From Chinchilla lanigera (lineage: Eukaryota; Chordata; Mammalia; Rodentia; Chinchillidae): 64,000 nucleotides of DNA. The number at the start of each line of letters is the position of its first letter. Position 1 is the stretch's first letter. The stretch is from NCBI RefSeq assembly GCF_000276665.1, contig NW_004955429.1:4325936-4389935 (forward strand), in the 5' to 3' direction. The position numbers and the translations under genes were made by a program. Of this stretch, positions 21,785-31,965 are shown one piece after another. The notes under the pieces are model-generated. The model made no database searches. It was not told the DNA's origin and saw only the letters and a list, made by a program, of their open reading frames with translations.

Positions 21785-22165
21785 TATTTAACAAGGCTCA
21801 ATAGGTGTGTGCTTGGGTGGTCTGTAGTTAACCCTGATTGTATTAACTTGATTGGCTTGGCAGCCACTAAGGGGGTTGTAAAGCACATTTCCAAGTATAT
21901 CTGGGTGGGTCATGGAGGTGTGACCTTGGGATCTATATCTGGTCCTTCACCCCTTCTCTGCCACTCTGTTCCTGCTCTTCTTCCTGGCTGCCATGACCCA
22001 AACGTTCCTGTTCCTCTACACTCTTCTATCATAATGTCTTAGGCTTAAGAGACAGCTAAGCATGGACTGCACCCCTTGAAGCCATGAGCCAAAATAGACC
22101 TGTCCTCGCTTAAATTGTGGGTGTGGGATATTATATCCCAGCAACAGGAAAGCTGACTAATATGT
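21785..22165 (+). mobile_element. LTR-like repeat (MaLR/ERVL-like)
   Basis: 'attgtattaacttgattggc', 'cttcttcctggctgccatga', 'agcatggactgcaccccttg', 'gccatgagccaaaatagacc' and 'agcaacaggaaagctgacta' follow the order of a rodent LTR-like repeat. The exact family is uncertain. Confidence 0.65.
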
Positions 22166-22639
22166 TGGGCAAGTTTCTTTGAGCTCCTGCTACCTCAGCT
22201 AATCTCAGGGAGCAGTCATGGGACTTACCTCATAGAATTCTTGTAAGGATTTCTATCATTAGGACTTGAAGTTATACAGCAAGTATTTATTAGACTTTAG
22301 CTATTCTCGTTAGCATTCTTATGCTATTGGGGAGCATCTCTTAAACTATTTCTCAAAAGGGCTTTTCCTCACATGAGGACAGAAGATCAGCCAGGGCAGG
22401 GAAATGAGCTCAAGTGAGAGTCAGCAGCTCACTGAGTAGCAGAGAAGCCTGAGCTGCCTCAAGCTAGCATTGTTTTAGCAGTGATGGTGAATCATGAGCA
22501 TTTAGTGTCAGAAAGATTCAAAATTGAAATAGCTTTTAACATGTCTACGATATTTATACCACACTGTTTTATCTGGGCATAGAAAACATAGCTTTCATTA
22601 AATCTTGCTCTGCAGGAGTCAAAAAAGAACCAATCACTT
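22166..22639. other. Unique sequence
   Basis: No feature supported. The phrase 'cagtgatggtgaatc' at about 22479 resembles a hAT terminus, but no matching right end is present. Confidence 0.4.
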
Positions 22640-23290
22640 GTTATTTTACTTCTCTGTGTGTGTCTTTCATTCGTAACGAGCAGCAGGCTTCTGAAACGAT
22701 GGAATCCCATGGAAGGGTCCCTTCCTCAGGTAGAACTGGCCCACAGGGCCTCATGAAGCCCTGTGTTATTACAGGAAATGAGTGCATTGTGTAGAAGGCT
22801 CTTTGTTGCCCATTGTTTCCCAAGCCCGCGCCTGTGTGGGACTGTTTGTACTCCGGCACACACAGCAGCCATTGTGCCCCCTGCAACATCCTACATGCAG
22901 CTGTGAACAGTTGTGCCGGAGCCAGTTTATCAGCCGAGGAATTCACTCAGAAAGCAATTGCAACAACATGCAAAGTCAGGGCTCCGCTTTTCTCTGGGAA
23001 TGTCCCGCACTCTCCAACATTCCTCTCCCACTTGGCCAAGAAAAACAAGCAAATAGAGGCCCTCTTTGATGTATGTGGCCCTGGGCTATTCAGAGGTGAG
23101 GCTTTGAGAGCGACAATTTCCAATCTGTACAAAAAATCTTCATTCACAACTTTCTGACCCAGAGCAGGGAATGGCAATGCCCCTGTGGCTAGATGTGGCT
23201 TTTTCCTAAGGCGATAGAGTTTAAAATACAAAGCAGGGTCAGTACCACCATCTCTGGGACTAAGTGGTTTCTCTCTCTCAAAATTTAAAA
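22640..23290. promoter_or_regulatory. Candidate conserved regulatory element
   Basis: A repeat-free block that looks less decayed than its surroundings. It has SOX-type CATTGT motifs at 22785-22791, 22811-22817 and 22870-22876, a CTTTGTT at 22801-22807 and an inverted pair of TEAD-type sites (GGAATG 22997-23002, CATTCC 23018-23023). Several CpGs survive. Overlapping 95-122-codon frames on both strands have no domain, so coding is less likely. Function is inferred. Confidence 0.35.
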
Positions 23291-23298
23291 TAAATAAA

Positions 23299-23362
23299 GG
23301 GCTGGGAATGTACACCAGTGAGAAAGCCCTGAGTTCAATCCCCGGTGCTGGGGAAAAAACTT
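23299..23362 (+). repeat. ID-type SINE, older
   Basis: 'gggctgggaatgtacaccag', 'aagccctgagttcaatcccc' and 'ggtgctgggg' followed by A. The B-box region is kept and the A-box region is altered. Confidence 0.8.
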
Positions 23363-24390
23363 TATATACTTGTCAGGATAAACATATAATAAAAAATTTA
23401 TCAGTATTTGCCGATAAGCTTTAAAGTAGGTAACTTCAGAACAGGACTGAAGTACAAATATGTAGATGTAAGTTTTCCTGACTAGATTTCTAGTTTTTGC
23501 TGTTAAATGGGGCTCTGGTGTTCATTACCAGGACAGAGGAGGAAATGAACTTAATTCACTCCAATGTTTACTTCAGACTGTAAAGCCTTCTGGGGCTTAT
23601 GCTCAACTTCTATGCAGCAGCTTTGGCATTAAAACCCTCTGCTCCATTTTCTCTGCCACTGGCGTCAGTTGACCTTCTACTGATGTAACTACCCTAACAA
23701 AAGAATGTAATCTTTGACCTGTGGTCAAAGGACCCTAATTCTCTGCAATTCCCTTGCCGAAGGAAGTACCTATCTTTTCTTCATTTCCAGACTCTGAATG
23801 CTCTTTTTCTTGCAACCAAGGGAGTATAAAGATGTTCAGGAAAAGCGTGTCCCTGTGAGCCACTTTTTCCTGGGACCATTACTCTTTTTCCAATTAGGAA
23901 AGAGTTCTCTTGATAATCAAGTTTCCAGTTATACTCTCAACTCTTCCCTCTCAGCTGATATTTGAAGGCTAAAGTGGCAATAAAAATAACTTCACGTAAA
24001 GGCTAATTATGTTCCCTTCCCACTCATCCTCCTGGCCAAGTAATTTTAGGTTTTGCCACTTTTTTAACATTAAAGAACAGAACAGAAGGTAATGGAGAAT
24101 GAGAACACAGTCAGTTTTAAAATATAAGTGTTAAGGTGGTTCCCTGCAGAATGTGCTCCTTGAGCTAGGACTCTGAATTCTCTTTGCTCTCCAGTGTTCT
24201 AGGCAGCAGTAGATCAGCACTGCACTAAGGGAAGGAAGGTGAGCTAAATTAACTTACCTCACTAACATAATTATTGGCTTTCAGGATTTCCAGTGGGGGA
24301 AAAAAGTTAAATGAATTTATAACAAAATGTAGATGGACAACACATGAAACAAATTCATAGAAATTAGTCAGTGTTCAGAGCCGACTTGCA
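23363..24390. other. Unique sequence
   Basis: No gene or repeat recognised. Contains the inverted repeat ctttgacc-tgt-ggtcaaag at 23712-23730. Confidence 0.45.
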
Positions 24391-24432
24391 ATTGCTTCTC
24401 AGCCTTTTGGCTAAGATCAAGTGCAGAACCTA
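24391..24432 (+). pseudogene. U2 snRNA 5'-end fragment
   Basis: 'gcttctcagccttttggcta' followed by 'agatcaagtg' matches the invariant 5' end of U2 spliceosomal RNA with one change (g to a after 'ctc'). Similarity fades after about 40 nt, and the branch-site pairing region and all later stem-loops are absent. It is therefore a 3'-truncated retro-copy, not a working snRNA gene. No proximal sequence element or clear target duplication was found. Confidence 0.85.
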
Positions 24433-25255
24433 TTTGCAAAACTCTCTGAAATGGAGATCCTCAAAATATTGTTCATAGTTTCTCTGAGCAACCCTAAAAA
24501 AAAAAAAAATCTAAAAAACTGTACTATCTCACCTGTTTTAAGCAGCATTCAACAAATTTTAATATAAGTTTAAGTAGTGCTAAAGTTGCAATTTCTAGCA
24601 GGTAGTAAATGTGAATATTTGAAACTAAAATTGCATGACATTTTCAGATATGTCTGATGGAATCTAAATATCTGGACAATTTAATATCCATTTTCACCCA
24701 CTAAAATGTATATGAAAACTGTTGCTTAATATTTGGAAATGACATATCCGTTTTTATTCTTTTTAAATTTATAAACATTCTACTTCTCAACATAATATTT
24801 TTCCTAATAATTTTGTCCATTGTTCTTATTTTTGTTCTTAAAAATCCTTTATTAATCATAGTGTCATACCTCTCTGCAGCAAAGTAGGTTTACAGTGTTT
24901 ATGGCTGGAATTTGGAAGTAGGATTAGAGATAGACTCATGTTTTGAGGGACTGTAGCTTTTCTGGGAAATTACTCAACAGTTTGGTTCAACATCATGTTC
25001 AATGTGATAGGAACAAATAGCACTGGGTCTGGAACATGGACATTTCATCTCCAGTGAACAAGCATCAGAACCTTACTGAGGGGAGGGAGGAAGGGGGCAA
25101 GTAAAAATGGGAAGCACTATTAGCACACAAAACTTTCTGTGAGACTTTGAGAGCATAAAACAACACTACTTCAGGCTAGAAATGTAAGTGCGTGCAAAGT
25201 TCAGAAAAGCTTATCCCTGCTTCTCTTACACTATGTCTGCCTAAGGAGTCATGGA
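24433..25255. other. Unique AT-rich DNA
   Basis: No feature recognised. Confidence 0.45.
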
Positions 25256-25259
25256 CCTT

Positions 25260-25735
25260 CATAAGATTGCTGTTCCAGGAAACATTACAAAGCATTGGCA
25301 TTTGTAGCCTCCAGGCCAGTACTCACTCTGGGGAAGGCTGCCCCATAAAAAAATGGTAAGGAGGCAGGAGATTAGGGTGGGGCAAACTGGCTGGACAAGT
25401 CGATCTGATCTGTCCATAACAGAGAGGCAGAATATATAAGCAGAACACAATTTCCAATCCCTGCTCCGGGAACCAATCAGAAATTGTTATCTTTAATTAT
25501 TTTAGTGTGAAATCAAGCAGATTTTTGGTAAGACAAGCTAGATCTAGTCTGAAAAATGAGGTAAGAAAGACCCCCACAACTAACCTTAGGCCACTGTGAG
25601 CTTCTAGCTTGGTGTCACTCTGCAGAATATTTTTCTTTTCCACCTTAAATAAATGTAGATCTTTGCTACCTTTCTTCATGTCTCTTTATCCAATTCTTTG
25701 TTCAGGACACCATAAACCTGGACAGGATCCCTGAA
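25260..25735 (+). other. Possible LTR-like segment
   Basis: It holds a TATA-like 'atatataagc' (25432), a CCAAT ('aaccaatcag', about 25470) and AATAAA (25648). Its last 70 bp ('ctttcttcatgtctcttt' ... 'acaggatccctg') resemble 27288-27330 ('ctttcttcatgccctctg' ... 'acaggatcctgg'), so the two could be a decayed LTR pair around 26-27 kb. Box order is not typical. Low confidence. Confidence 0.3.
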
Positions 25736-26714
25736 AAGAATCTATATGCTCTCAAAATCTAATAACAGTAGAACACACCCCTTCATACATGCAGCTCTTG
25801 TGCAATATCTGTGGACAGCAACCCTTTGATGGACGCAGCAGAGTGGCATTTGCTGTCTTAGCATAGTTTTGGCAGTGATACACCAACATCAGGCACAACA
25901 GTCCTGGAGAAACAATGTCTTCAGCGGTTGCCAGTGGCTTCAACAGCAGTTGGCAGCAGCTCATGAGAATAATCTTGACCAAGTACCAGTATTTTGCTCA
26001 ATACTTGCTCTGCTGATACTTAGCTTGATACTTGCTTTGCTGCAACTTCCATGGTGACATCCTCTAAGGGAACCAAATAGGGGAGAAAACAAACAGCCAA
26101 CACTTGAAAAGCCTTTTTGTAACCCCATGTGACACACCACCTAGGCACCTTTCAAAAAAAACATTGGCACTGACTTTCAAGAGTTCCAGATGTACTTTAA
26201 TAGAATGGGAAAGCCAGAACCAAGAAAGTATTGCTTTTCTACATGAGTTTGCCTAGTAAGACACAAAGTAGGAATTTTCCAGAATGAAAGACTGCTGCAT
26301 CAAACTAAGGAGAAGTATAGTAGTATTAATGTGGGTCAAAACAGGATGCAAGGTACAGGTAGTAAGGAAAGCAAAAGTATATTATCCAGCATGGCAAAGC
26401 TTATCTTCCAATTCTTATACAAGCAGAGGGGGGAAAGAAGAGGCCTTTACTGATAATCAACTTCTAGTTCCAATAACTCTAACCTTAGTTGAAGGGTATT
26501 ACATAGCTGGTTTCAGTTATATTTTTAGATGGTTTGAGGTTATATAAATAAGTAATATGGATACAGCAAATTATTTACTAGATGCCTGAAACAAGTCTCT
26601 CCTCCTCTCTAAGCAAAATACAGTAGGGTGGGGCAGGCAGGAAGGGAATCCATGCTCTAAGAATGACTTCATGCTACAAAAGTGAAGACCTACTTCTAGA
26701 AAATTGCCAAAATT
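25736..26714. other. Unassigned sequence
   Basis: No gene recognised. The 62-codon frame at 25869-26057 ends in a hydrophobic Leu/Ile-rich stretch, but this alone is no support for a protein. Confidence 0.35.
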
Positions 26715-26732
26715 AAAAATGAGTAGGAAAAT

Positions 26733-26894
26733 CTGGGTGTGATGGCACGTGCCTGTAATCCCAGCACCCGGGAGACTGAAGTAAGAGGATCATCATGAGT
26801 TCTAGACCAGCCTAGACCACAAAATGAGCTCAGGCCCAATCTGAACTGCATACAAGACCCTGTTTCAAAAGACAAAAAAAAAAAAAAAAAAAAA
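26733..26894 (+). repeat. B1-type SINE with target duplication
   Basis: Forward unit 'ctgggtgtgatggcacgtgc' to 'aagaccctgtttcaaaagac' and about 25 A. The flanks 'aaaaatgagtagg' and 'aaaaatgggtagg' form a slightly diverged target duplication. Confidence 0.93.
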
Positions 26895-26899
26895 AAAAA

Positions 26900-27710
26900 T
26901 GGGTAGGCAATTGAGTCTGGAATAGAGTACATTCTAAAAGAGTTCACTGTATTCACAAGCATGCTCCTATTGAGAGAATATGAGAAATATGAAGAATATG
27001 AGAAAATAGCAGAACTAATGTAGAGATTCAAAAGCAGCTTTGCTCCTAAAAACAAGTCAGTATGGGCACACATTCTCAAAAGTCCCCAGACCCCAGCCTA
27101 CATGGGCACATGGCTCCCCAACCCCAGTTAGCTCTGGAAAAGATAAACCCCCAGGGTTGTCTGCACAGGTGGGTAAACAAGGTCATCACAGCTAGGTCTC
27201 TCTTCTGAACTCAATACATTCCCAGACTGACCCACAGCATCATTCTATATTATCTAGTTGTTTGTAAAATTATAAGCTCCTTTCTTCTTTCTTCATGCCC
27301 TCTGAACTATACAGGATCCTGGCAAAGGCTTAACAAATCCTGTTAGATTCATTAGGTACACATGACTCAATTACTGAGCACAGCAAGCCCTTATCAGAGA
27401 TAATTCAGGATACCCCTGAAAGACACAACTTCCGCAGAGCCTACTCAAGTGCGCATCATGCAGAATGATCTCCACGGGGCTGCACATCGTGGGGTTGTCT
27501 GGGACCAGGCCCCATGTTGCGGGGAGAAGCTAGAAGATGTATTTGAGGACTGGTGATCATGTTTCATGGGAAAAGGAGCAAAGGAGAGGAATAAAAGGAG
27601 TTCTAGGATACGCCAAACCACGTCTACCTGTGCTAACTCATTCATTCACATGACAACACGGAGTTGCACTCATTTTTTAAGAGAAGAGAACACAGTTGCT
27701 ATAGCTATGA
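26900..27710. other. Unassigned sequence
   Basis: No gene recognised. Contains the 27288-27330 segment that resembles the end of the LTR-like segment at 25.7 kb. Confidence 0.35.
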
Positions 27711-27723
27711 GAAACTGAATCAA

Positions 27724-27820
27724 GGGGGCTGGGGATTTAGCTCAGTGGCACAGCGCTTGCCTGGCAAGCACGAGGTCCTGAGTTCGATTCCCGATACTGG
27801 AAAAAACAAACAAACAAAAA
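27724..27820 (+). repeat. Young ID-type SINE with target duplication
   Basis: 'gctggggatttagctcagtg', 'cttgcctggcaagcacgagg', 'gttcgattcccgatactgg', then an A-rich tail with CAAA units. Flanking aaactgaatcaa (27712-27723) and aaattgaatcaa (27821-27832) match at 11 of 12. Confidence 0.96.
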
Positions 27821-27832
27821 AAATTGAATCAA

Positions 27833-28260
27833 ATCAGGGGTCCAAGTGGAACTCAGATCAGACAGACTCAGGCAGATGCAGGATCCTGGACTCTTTCCAG
27901 CACAACACAGTTTGTGCTTCAGGAAGGAAGACAAGGTTAACGCTTGCTGGGCTCTGAGTGGGTGTTAGCTCTACCCCACCAGCCCCTGCATTCCCGCAGC
28001 GCTGGGCTGGCACTCAGTGTGCAGAATACTGCAGCAACACCTCCCGTTCGATCGGGAGGCTGATTATGCCCTGTTTAGAGAAAAGGAGCCAGATGAGAAG
28101 GAAGACTTCCTCGTGAAAATAGGAGAGGAGATGCAGGAACGTCACGTGGGCACACGAAGCATCCCCTCGACACTAGTATTCGTGTGTGGAGTGAGTGTTA
28201 CTAGGCAAACTTGAACTTTCACCTTGGAAATACTGACAACTAATATAAAAAAGAGATAGG
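27833..28260. other. Unique sequence with a strong palindrome
   Basis: No gene supported. Contains an inverted repeat with 7-bp arms (cctcccg at 28040-28046, cgggagg at 28053-28059) and a CACGTG E-box at about 28142. Confidence 0.4.
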
Positions 28261-28263
28261 GCA

Positions 28264-28466
28264 AGTTTGTTTTGTTTTGCAGAACCGGAGGTTCAACCGG
28301 GGGCCCTTGCACTGAGCTACTTCCTCACCCCTTTTTTATTTCTTATTTTGAGACAGGGTTTCCCTAAGTCACTGAATTCCCAGGGCTAGGCTTTAACTTG
28401 TGCTCCTCCTGCCTCAGCCTCCAAAAATGCTGGGATTAGAGGCATATGCCACCACACCTGTCTAGA
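28264..28466 (-). repeat. B1-dID composite SINE
   Basis: In reverse, the ID part comes first ('gcagaaccggaggttcaacc', 'ccttgcactgagctact') and the B1 part follows ('gagacagggtttccctaagt' to 'catatgccaccacacctgtc'). Classic composite order for a minus-strand copy. Confidence 0.82.
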
Positions 28467-28724
28467 AAGGAATCTTTCTCTGTCATTTTACATTTTAGGC
28501 CCCATTGCTAAGGAATTAGCCCCATGTCTTGTATTTGATCAACAGCTGCCCCTCCAGACCATTCTATTTTTGGTTTTCCTCTCATGAGCTCTTGAAAAGC
28601 AAAGTAATACCCCCAACATCCTGTTATTTGAAATAACATCAGCCATACTATCAGCACACGCGTATTACCTAAAGGAGATGAGGTGTTATTCTAACTTTAT
28701 TTTCTCAAAGTACTCCAGGAGCCC
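28467..28724. other. Unassigned sequence
   Basis: No feature recognised. Confidence 0.4.
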
Positions 28725-28855
28725 ATTTCCACTGTATCCCTGTCTTACAGGTGAGGAAACTGAGGCAGGAGAGATTCAGCTCTTGCACAAGGTGATATGG
28801 CTCACAGGGGTGGGCAGGATTCAGATCTAGGTGCCTGGGCTCTTCATGAGAGATC
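28725..28855 (+). repeat. MIR SINE fragment
   Basis: 'cttacaggtgaggaaactga' then 'ggcaggagag', 'gcacaaggtgatatggctc' and 'ggattcagatctaggtgcc' then 'tgggctc' are the MIR core in order. Confidence 0.88.
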
Positions 28856-29447
28856 ACTGTTAATTAGAAGGATATTCATTACAGAAAGAATGACAAAAGC
28901 GTCAGCGGAGAAACAGCTCAGCTTGTGGTGGCAAGGATTTTATTCTCTTCTTGCCTTTGCTGAAAGTGTCAAAAAGGAAGAGAAAAGAAAGAAACTCCAG
29001 GTCTGGTATCCTGAAGATGATATAACATGTGGTTACAATCTCCTGTCTCAGTTTTTGACCAGCATCCAGAACAACTCCCAGCTCTGTGTGCCTGGGTCAG
29101 CCTGGGAATGGGAAACAACAGATCCTCGAATTGTTTGCAACCGAGGAAAGGGTTGGCAAAGTAAGAGCAGACAGGACCTCTGGCCAGAGAGAAAGAAAGG
29201 CGAGTCAACTGATGTCACCTGCATCTTTGCTCCTAGGAAACAAAAGTTTATAAAGAAAAGAGAAACCATGCATGTCTGTCCTGTGTTATGTTGTGAAACA
29301 CATTCCATCAATTCCATAGGCAGTAAACTATGGTCATTTCTGGCTTCAGAGTCTCACCCAGAAAGCACTTTAGCCACCCAGGTAAATGTGATAGGTGTAA
29401 CACGAGCTGAATAAATCCATTAATATGTCAGGAATTTATTTTATTTA
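28856..29447 (+). other. Unique DNA with the longest open frame (205 codons), coding unlikely
   Basis: A frame open from 28797 to 29414 begins with a Met inside the MIR and runs through non-repeat DNA. Its translation has no signal peptide, membrane segment or recognised domain. Opposite-strand frames of 79-89 codons overlap it. In a 64-kb six-frame search one frame of this length is not surprising. A lineage-specific transcript cannot be excluded. Confidence 0.3.
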
Positions 29448-29611
29448 TTTATGTATTTATTTTTGTCTTTTTGGGACAGGGACTTGCTATGAAGTTCAGA
29501 CTCACCTTGAGCTTACTTTGTAGCTCAGGCTGGTCTCGAACTTGCAACGATCCCCCTGCCTCAGCCTCCTGAGTGCTGGGATTACAGGCGTGTGCCACCA
29601 CACCTGGCATT
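29440..29611 (-). repeat. B1-type SINE with target duplication
   Basis: Reverse unit with an ATTT-rich tail, 'gggacagggacttgctatga' to 'gtgccaccacacctggc'. Flanks gtcaggaattta (29427-29438) and gccaggaattta (29612-29623) match at 11 of 12. Confidence 0.93.
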
Positions 29612-29633
29612 GCCAGGAATTTAAAAAATGAGA

Positions 29634-29790
29634 AGCTGGGTGTCGTGTTACATGCCTGTAATCCCAACACTTGGGAAGCTGAGGCAGGAGGATTGCTGCG
29701 AGGCCAGTCTGGGATACCTAGTGAGTTCAAGGTCAGCCTGAGCTGCATAGCAAGATCCTGTCTCAAAAAGCAAAAAGAAAGAAAGAGAAG
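29634..29790 (+). repeat. B1-type SINE, inverted relative to its neighbour
   Basis: Forward unit 'agctgggtgtcgtgttacat' to 'agatcctgtctcaaaaagc' with a GAAA-containing tail. It lies only 25 bp from a reverse B1, so the two could pair as a hairpin in RNA. Confidence 0.93.
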
Positions 29791-30019
29791 TTAAAAGATC
29801 AAGTGAATGATTTGTAGAAAAGCAAAACAAAAGGGGGGCAGGGGATAAGACAGTATGAAGAATGAAGAAGCCGACCATCCAAGCCCCTGCAGAGAGGAAT
29901 AAGGAAAAGGGAGTCACTTTGCCACACCTGCCACGCCCAGATCCCTGGAAAGCCCAGGCTCTGGAATCGCCAAGTGAAACGGAAGGTTCTGTGAGATGTG
30001 AACTGAAGAGATAGATATG
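29791..30019. other. Unassigned sequence
   Basis: No feature recognised. Confidence 0.4.
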
Positions 30020-30333
30020 GTCGCCCCCCCATCTTATCCACCATTCCACTTTCTATGGTTTCAGTTATTGCAGTCACTCTGTGGTCAGAAAATAGCAGGA
30101 TTAAGTGGAAAACTCTAGAAATAATAACAATTCATAAGTTTAAAATAACTATTACTAGAGAATATTGCTGTATTTTATTATTAGTTATTGTTGTTTCTGT
30201 CTAATTTATAAGTTACACTTTATCAGAGCTATGTATGTACCATAGGAAAGATATATATAGGATTAGATACTATCCATAGCTTCAGGGTCCATGGAAATCT
30301 TGGAGCAGAACTCGCATAGACAAGGAGAGCTGC
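30020..30333 (+). mobile_element. Tigger-type MITE (MER8/MER44-like)
   Basis: The blocks 'ctttctatggtttcagttat', 'tcactctgtggtcagaaaat', 'aataacaattcataagttt', 'ttattattagttattgttgt', 'gtctaatttataagttacac' and 'gatactatccatagcttcag' match the internally deleted Tigger elements in order. This is a non-autonomous Tc1/mariner (pogo-type) relic with no transposase. Confidence 0.85.
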
Positions 30334-30480
30334 CACATTGGCTGACAGCCTACATACACCATGAAGGCTCTCCATTTCTCCCCATGTAGCCAGACAAGCT
30401 ATGTACCCCACATACCTACCGGCCCACCCACCCACACAAGAAGTTATTTCAATCTGAGACTCTAGGTTTAAAAGAATATG
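30334..30480. other. Unassigned sequence
   Basis: No feature recognised. Confidence 0.35.
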
Positions 30481-30482
30481 TT

Positions 30483-30640
30483 GCCTGGTATGGTGGTGCA
30501 TGCCTATCTTCCCAGCACTGGGGAGGCTGGGGCAGGAGGCTCACTGTGAGTCTGAGGCCAGCCTGGACTACAAAGCAAGTTCAAAGCCAGACGGAACTGC
30601 ACAATGAACCCCTGTCTCAAAGAGATACAAAAAAATAAAA
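30483..30640 (+). repeat. B1-type SINE
   Basis: Forward unit 'gcctggtatggtggtgcatg' to 'aacccctgtctcaaagagat' and an A-rich tail. Confidence 0.93.
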
Positions 30641-30941
30641 AAATCATCATAAAAAGATTGAGTACCTACCACAGAAAACCAAAACCATACACATCCTTGA
30701 GAAATCTCACCATATAAAAAAAAAAAAGAGATCTTAAAAATGTCAAGAGAAAAGAAAAATTTACATGAAAAGTATCAAGAATCAAATGGCATTGAATTTT
30801 TTTTTCATAAAAATAATAGAAGTTATAGGTCAATGTATCATTTTTGTGATCTTCAGAAAAAATCTGAGAACTTTTTTTAAAACCTAGACGTCTATATCCA
30901 GCAAAATTATTGACCAAGTGTAAAATATAATGAAAGACTTC

Positions 30942-31092
30942 TCTTTTTACTTTTTGAGACCGGGTCTCATTATGCAGTCTAGGCTGGCCTTGAATTCACT
31001 TTGTAGCCCAGGCTGGCCTTGAACTCCCAACAATCCTCCTGCCTCAGCCTTCAGAGTGCTAGGATTATAGGCATGCAATGCCACGCCTGGTT
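30942..31092 (-). repeat. B1-type SINE
   Basis: Reverse unit 'gagaccgggtctcattatgc' to 'caatgccacgcctgg'. Confidence 0.92.
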
Positions 31093-31799
31093 CAAAAGAA
31101 CTTTTTGAGATATTTAAATCCTCAAATGCCTTACTTTTCCTACATTTTTTTTCCAGAAAAAAATGACAAAATGTTCTTTGGAAAAATAAGAGAGAAAAAC
31201 CAAGAGACAGAAATTACAGCCATTGGAACACACAACAGGATGACAGCTGTGTAGGAGGCGACCATAGGAAGCAACCAGTCCAGGTGGAGCTATGAGGAAG
31301 GAAGCGTCCTTGGAGAAAATCTCCCAGAGCAAAATAAAAATGAAACCAAACAAACAAACCCAATGCGCCCCAGTACGCAGAAAACAGAATCGGGTGCACA
31401 CTGAAGAGCTATTGCTGTATTGAAACGACAGATGGCACAAATTAGGAAAAGATATTGAAGCATTAATAACTCCAAGAACATCTTTAAAATTTGAATAAGG
31501 AAAGACACATGATCGTGTTCTACTTCCCTCAGCCAAAAAATAATAGTTTACATGGTCATCATATTGTAAACTCTGCATATTGATTTATCCAAAAGTTATG
31601 ATATAAACGAAGAAAAACGAGAAGTAGAGAAAGCCGAGCTGTGCATAGCCAGGTCCTCATCTATGATAACAGATGACTACATTTCAAAATGAAGCCCAGC
31701 AATGCAGGTATGATAAACACATTATTTAGAATTGTGGAAGAAAAGGCCATAGGAAACCTTGTTGATATAGATCTTTAAGAGCAGGACTAGTGCTGGGAA

Positions 31800-31965
31800 G
31801 TCATTTTCTACTTTAAAAATTTTTATATTTATTTTTTGTGTGATGGACTCTTCCTATGTTGCCCAGGCTGGCCTCGAATGCCTGGGCTCAAGTATTCTCC
31901 TACATCAGCCTTCCAAGCAGCTGGGACTACAGGTGCACTTGATATTATGCTAGGCGCCTGCTCTT
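31800..31965 (-). repeat. Old 7SL-derived monomer (PB1/FLAM-like)
   Basis: 'cctatgttgcccaggctggc', 'ctgggctcaagtattctcct' and 'agcagctgggactacaggtg' are closer to ancestral 7SL-like monomers than to the local B1 family (no 'cagttcaggctggcc' block). Confidence 0.7.

Noticed and set aside
22475..22500. A further hAT terminus ('cagtgatggtgaatc')
   Set aside because: No inverted right end within 150 bp and no shared interior with the two MITEs.
24391..24432. Functional U2 snRNA gene
   Set aside because: Only the first 40 or so of about 190 nt are present and no snRNA promoter elements were seen.
25869..26057. Small frame ending in a hydrophobic segment, considered as an envelope-like remnant
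   Set aside because: Too short, with no other viral motif nearby.
31114..31578. 154-codon minus-strand frame with hydrophobic stretches
   Set aside because: Antisense to a HAL1-like element. The hydrophobic content comes from reading A-rich ORF1-like DNA backwards.
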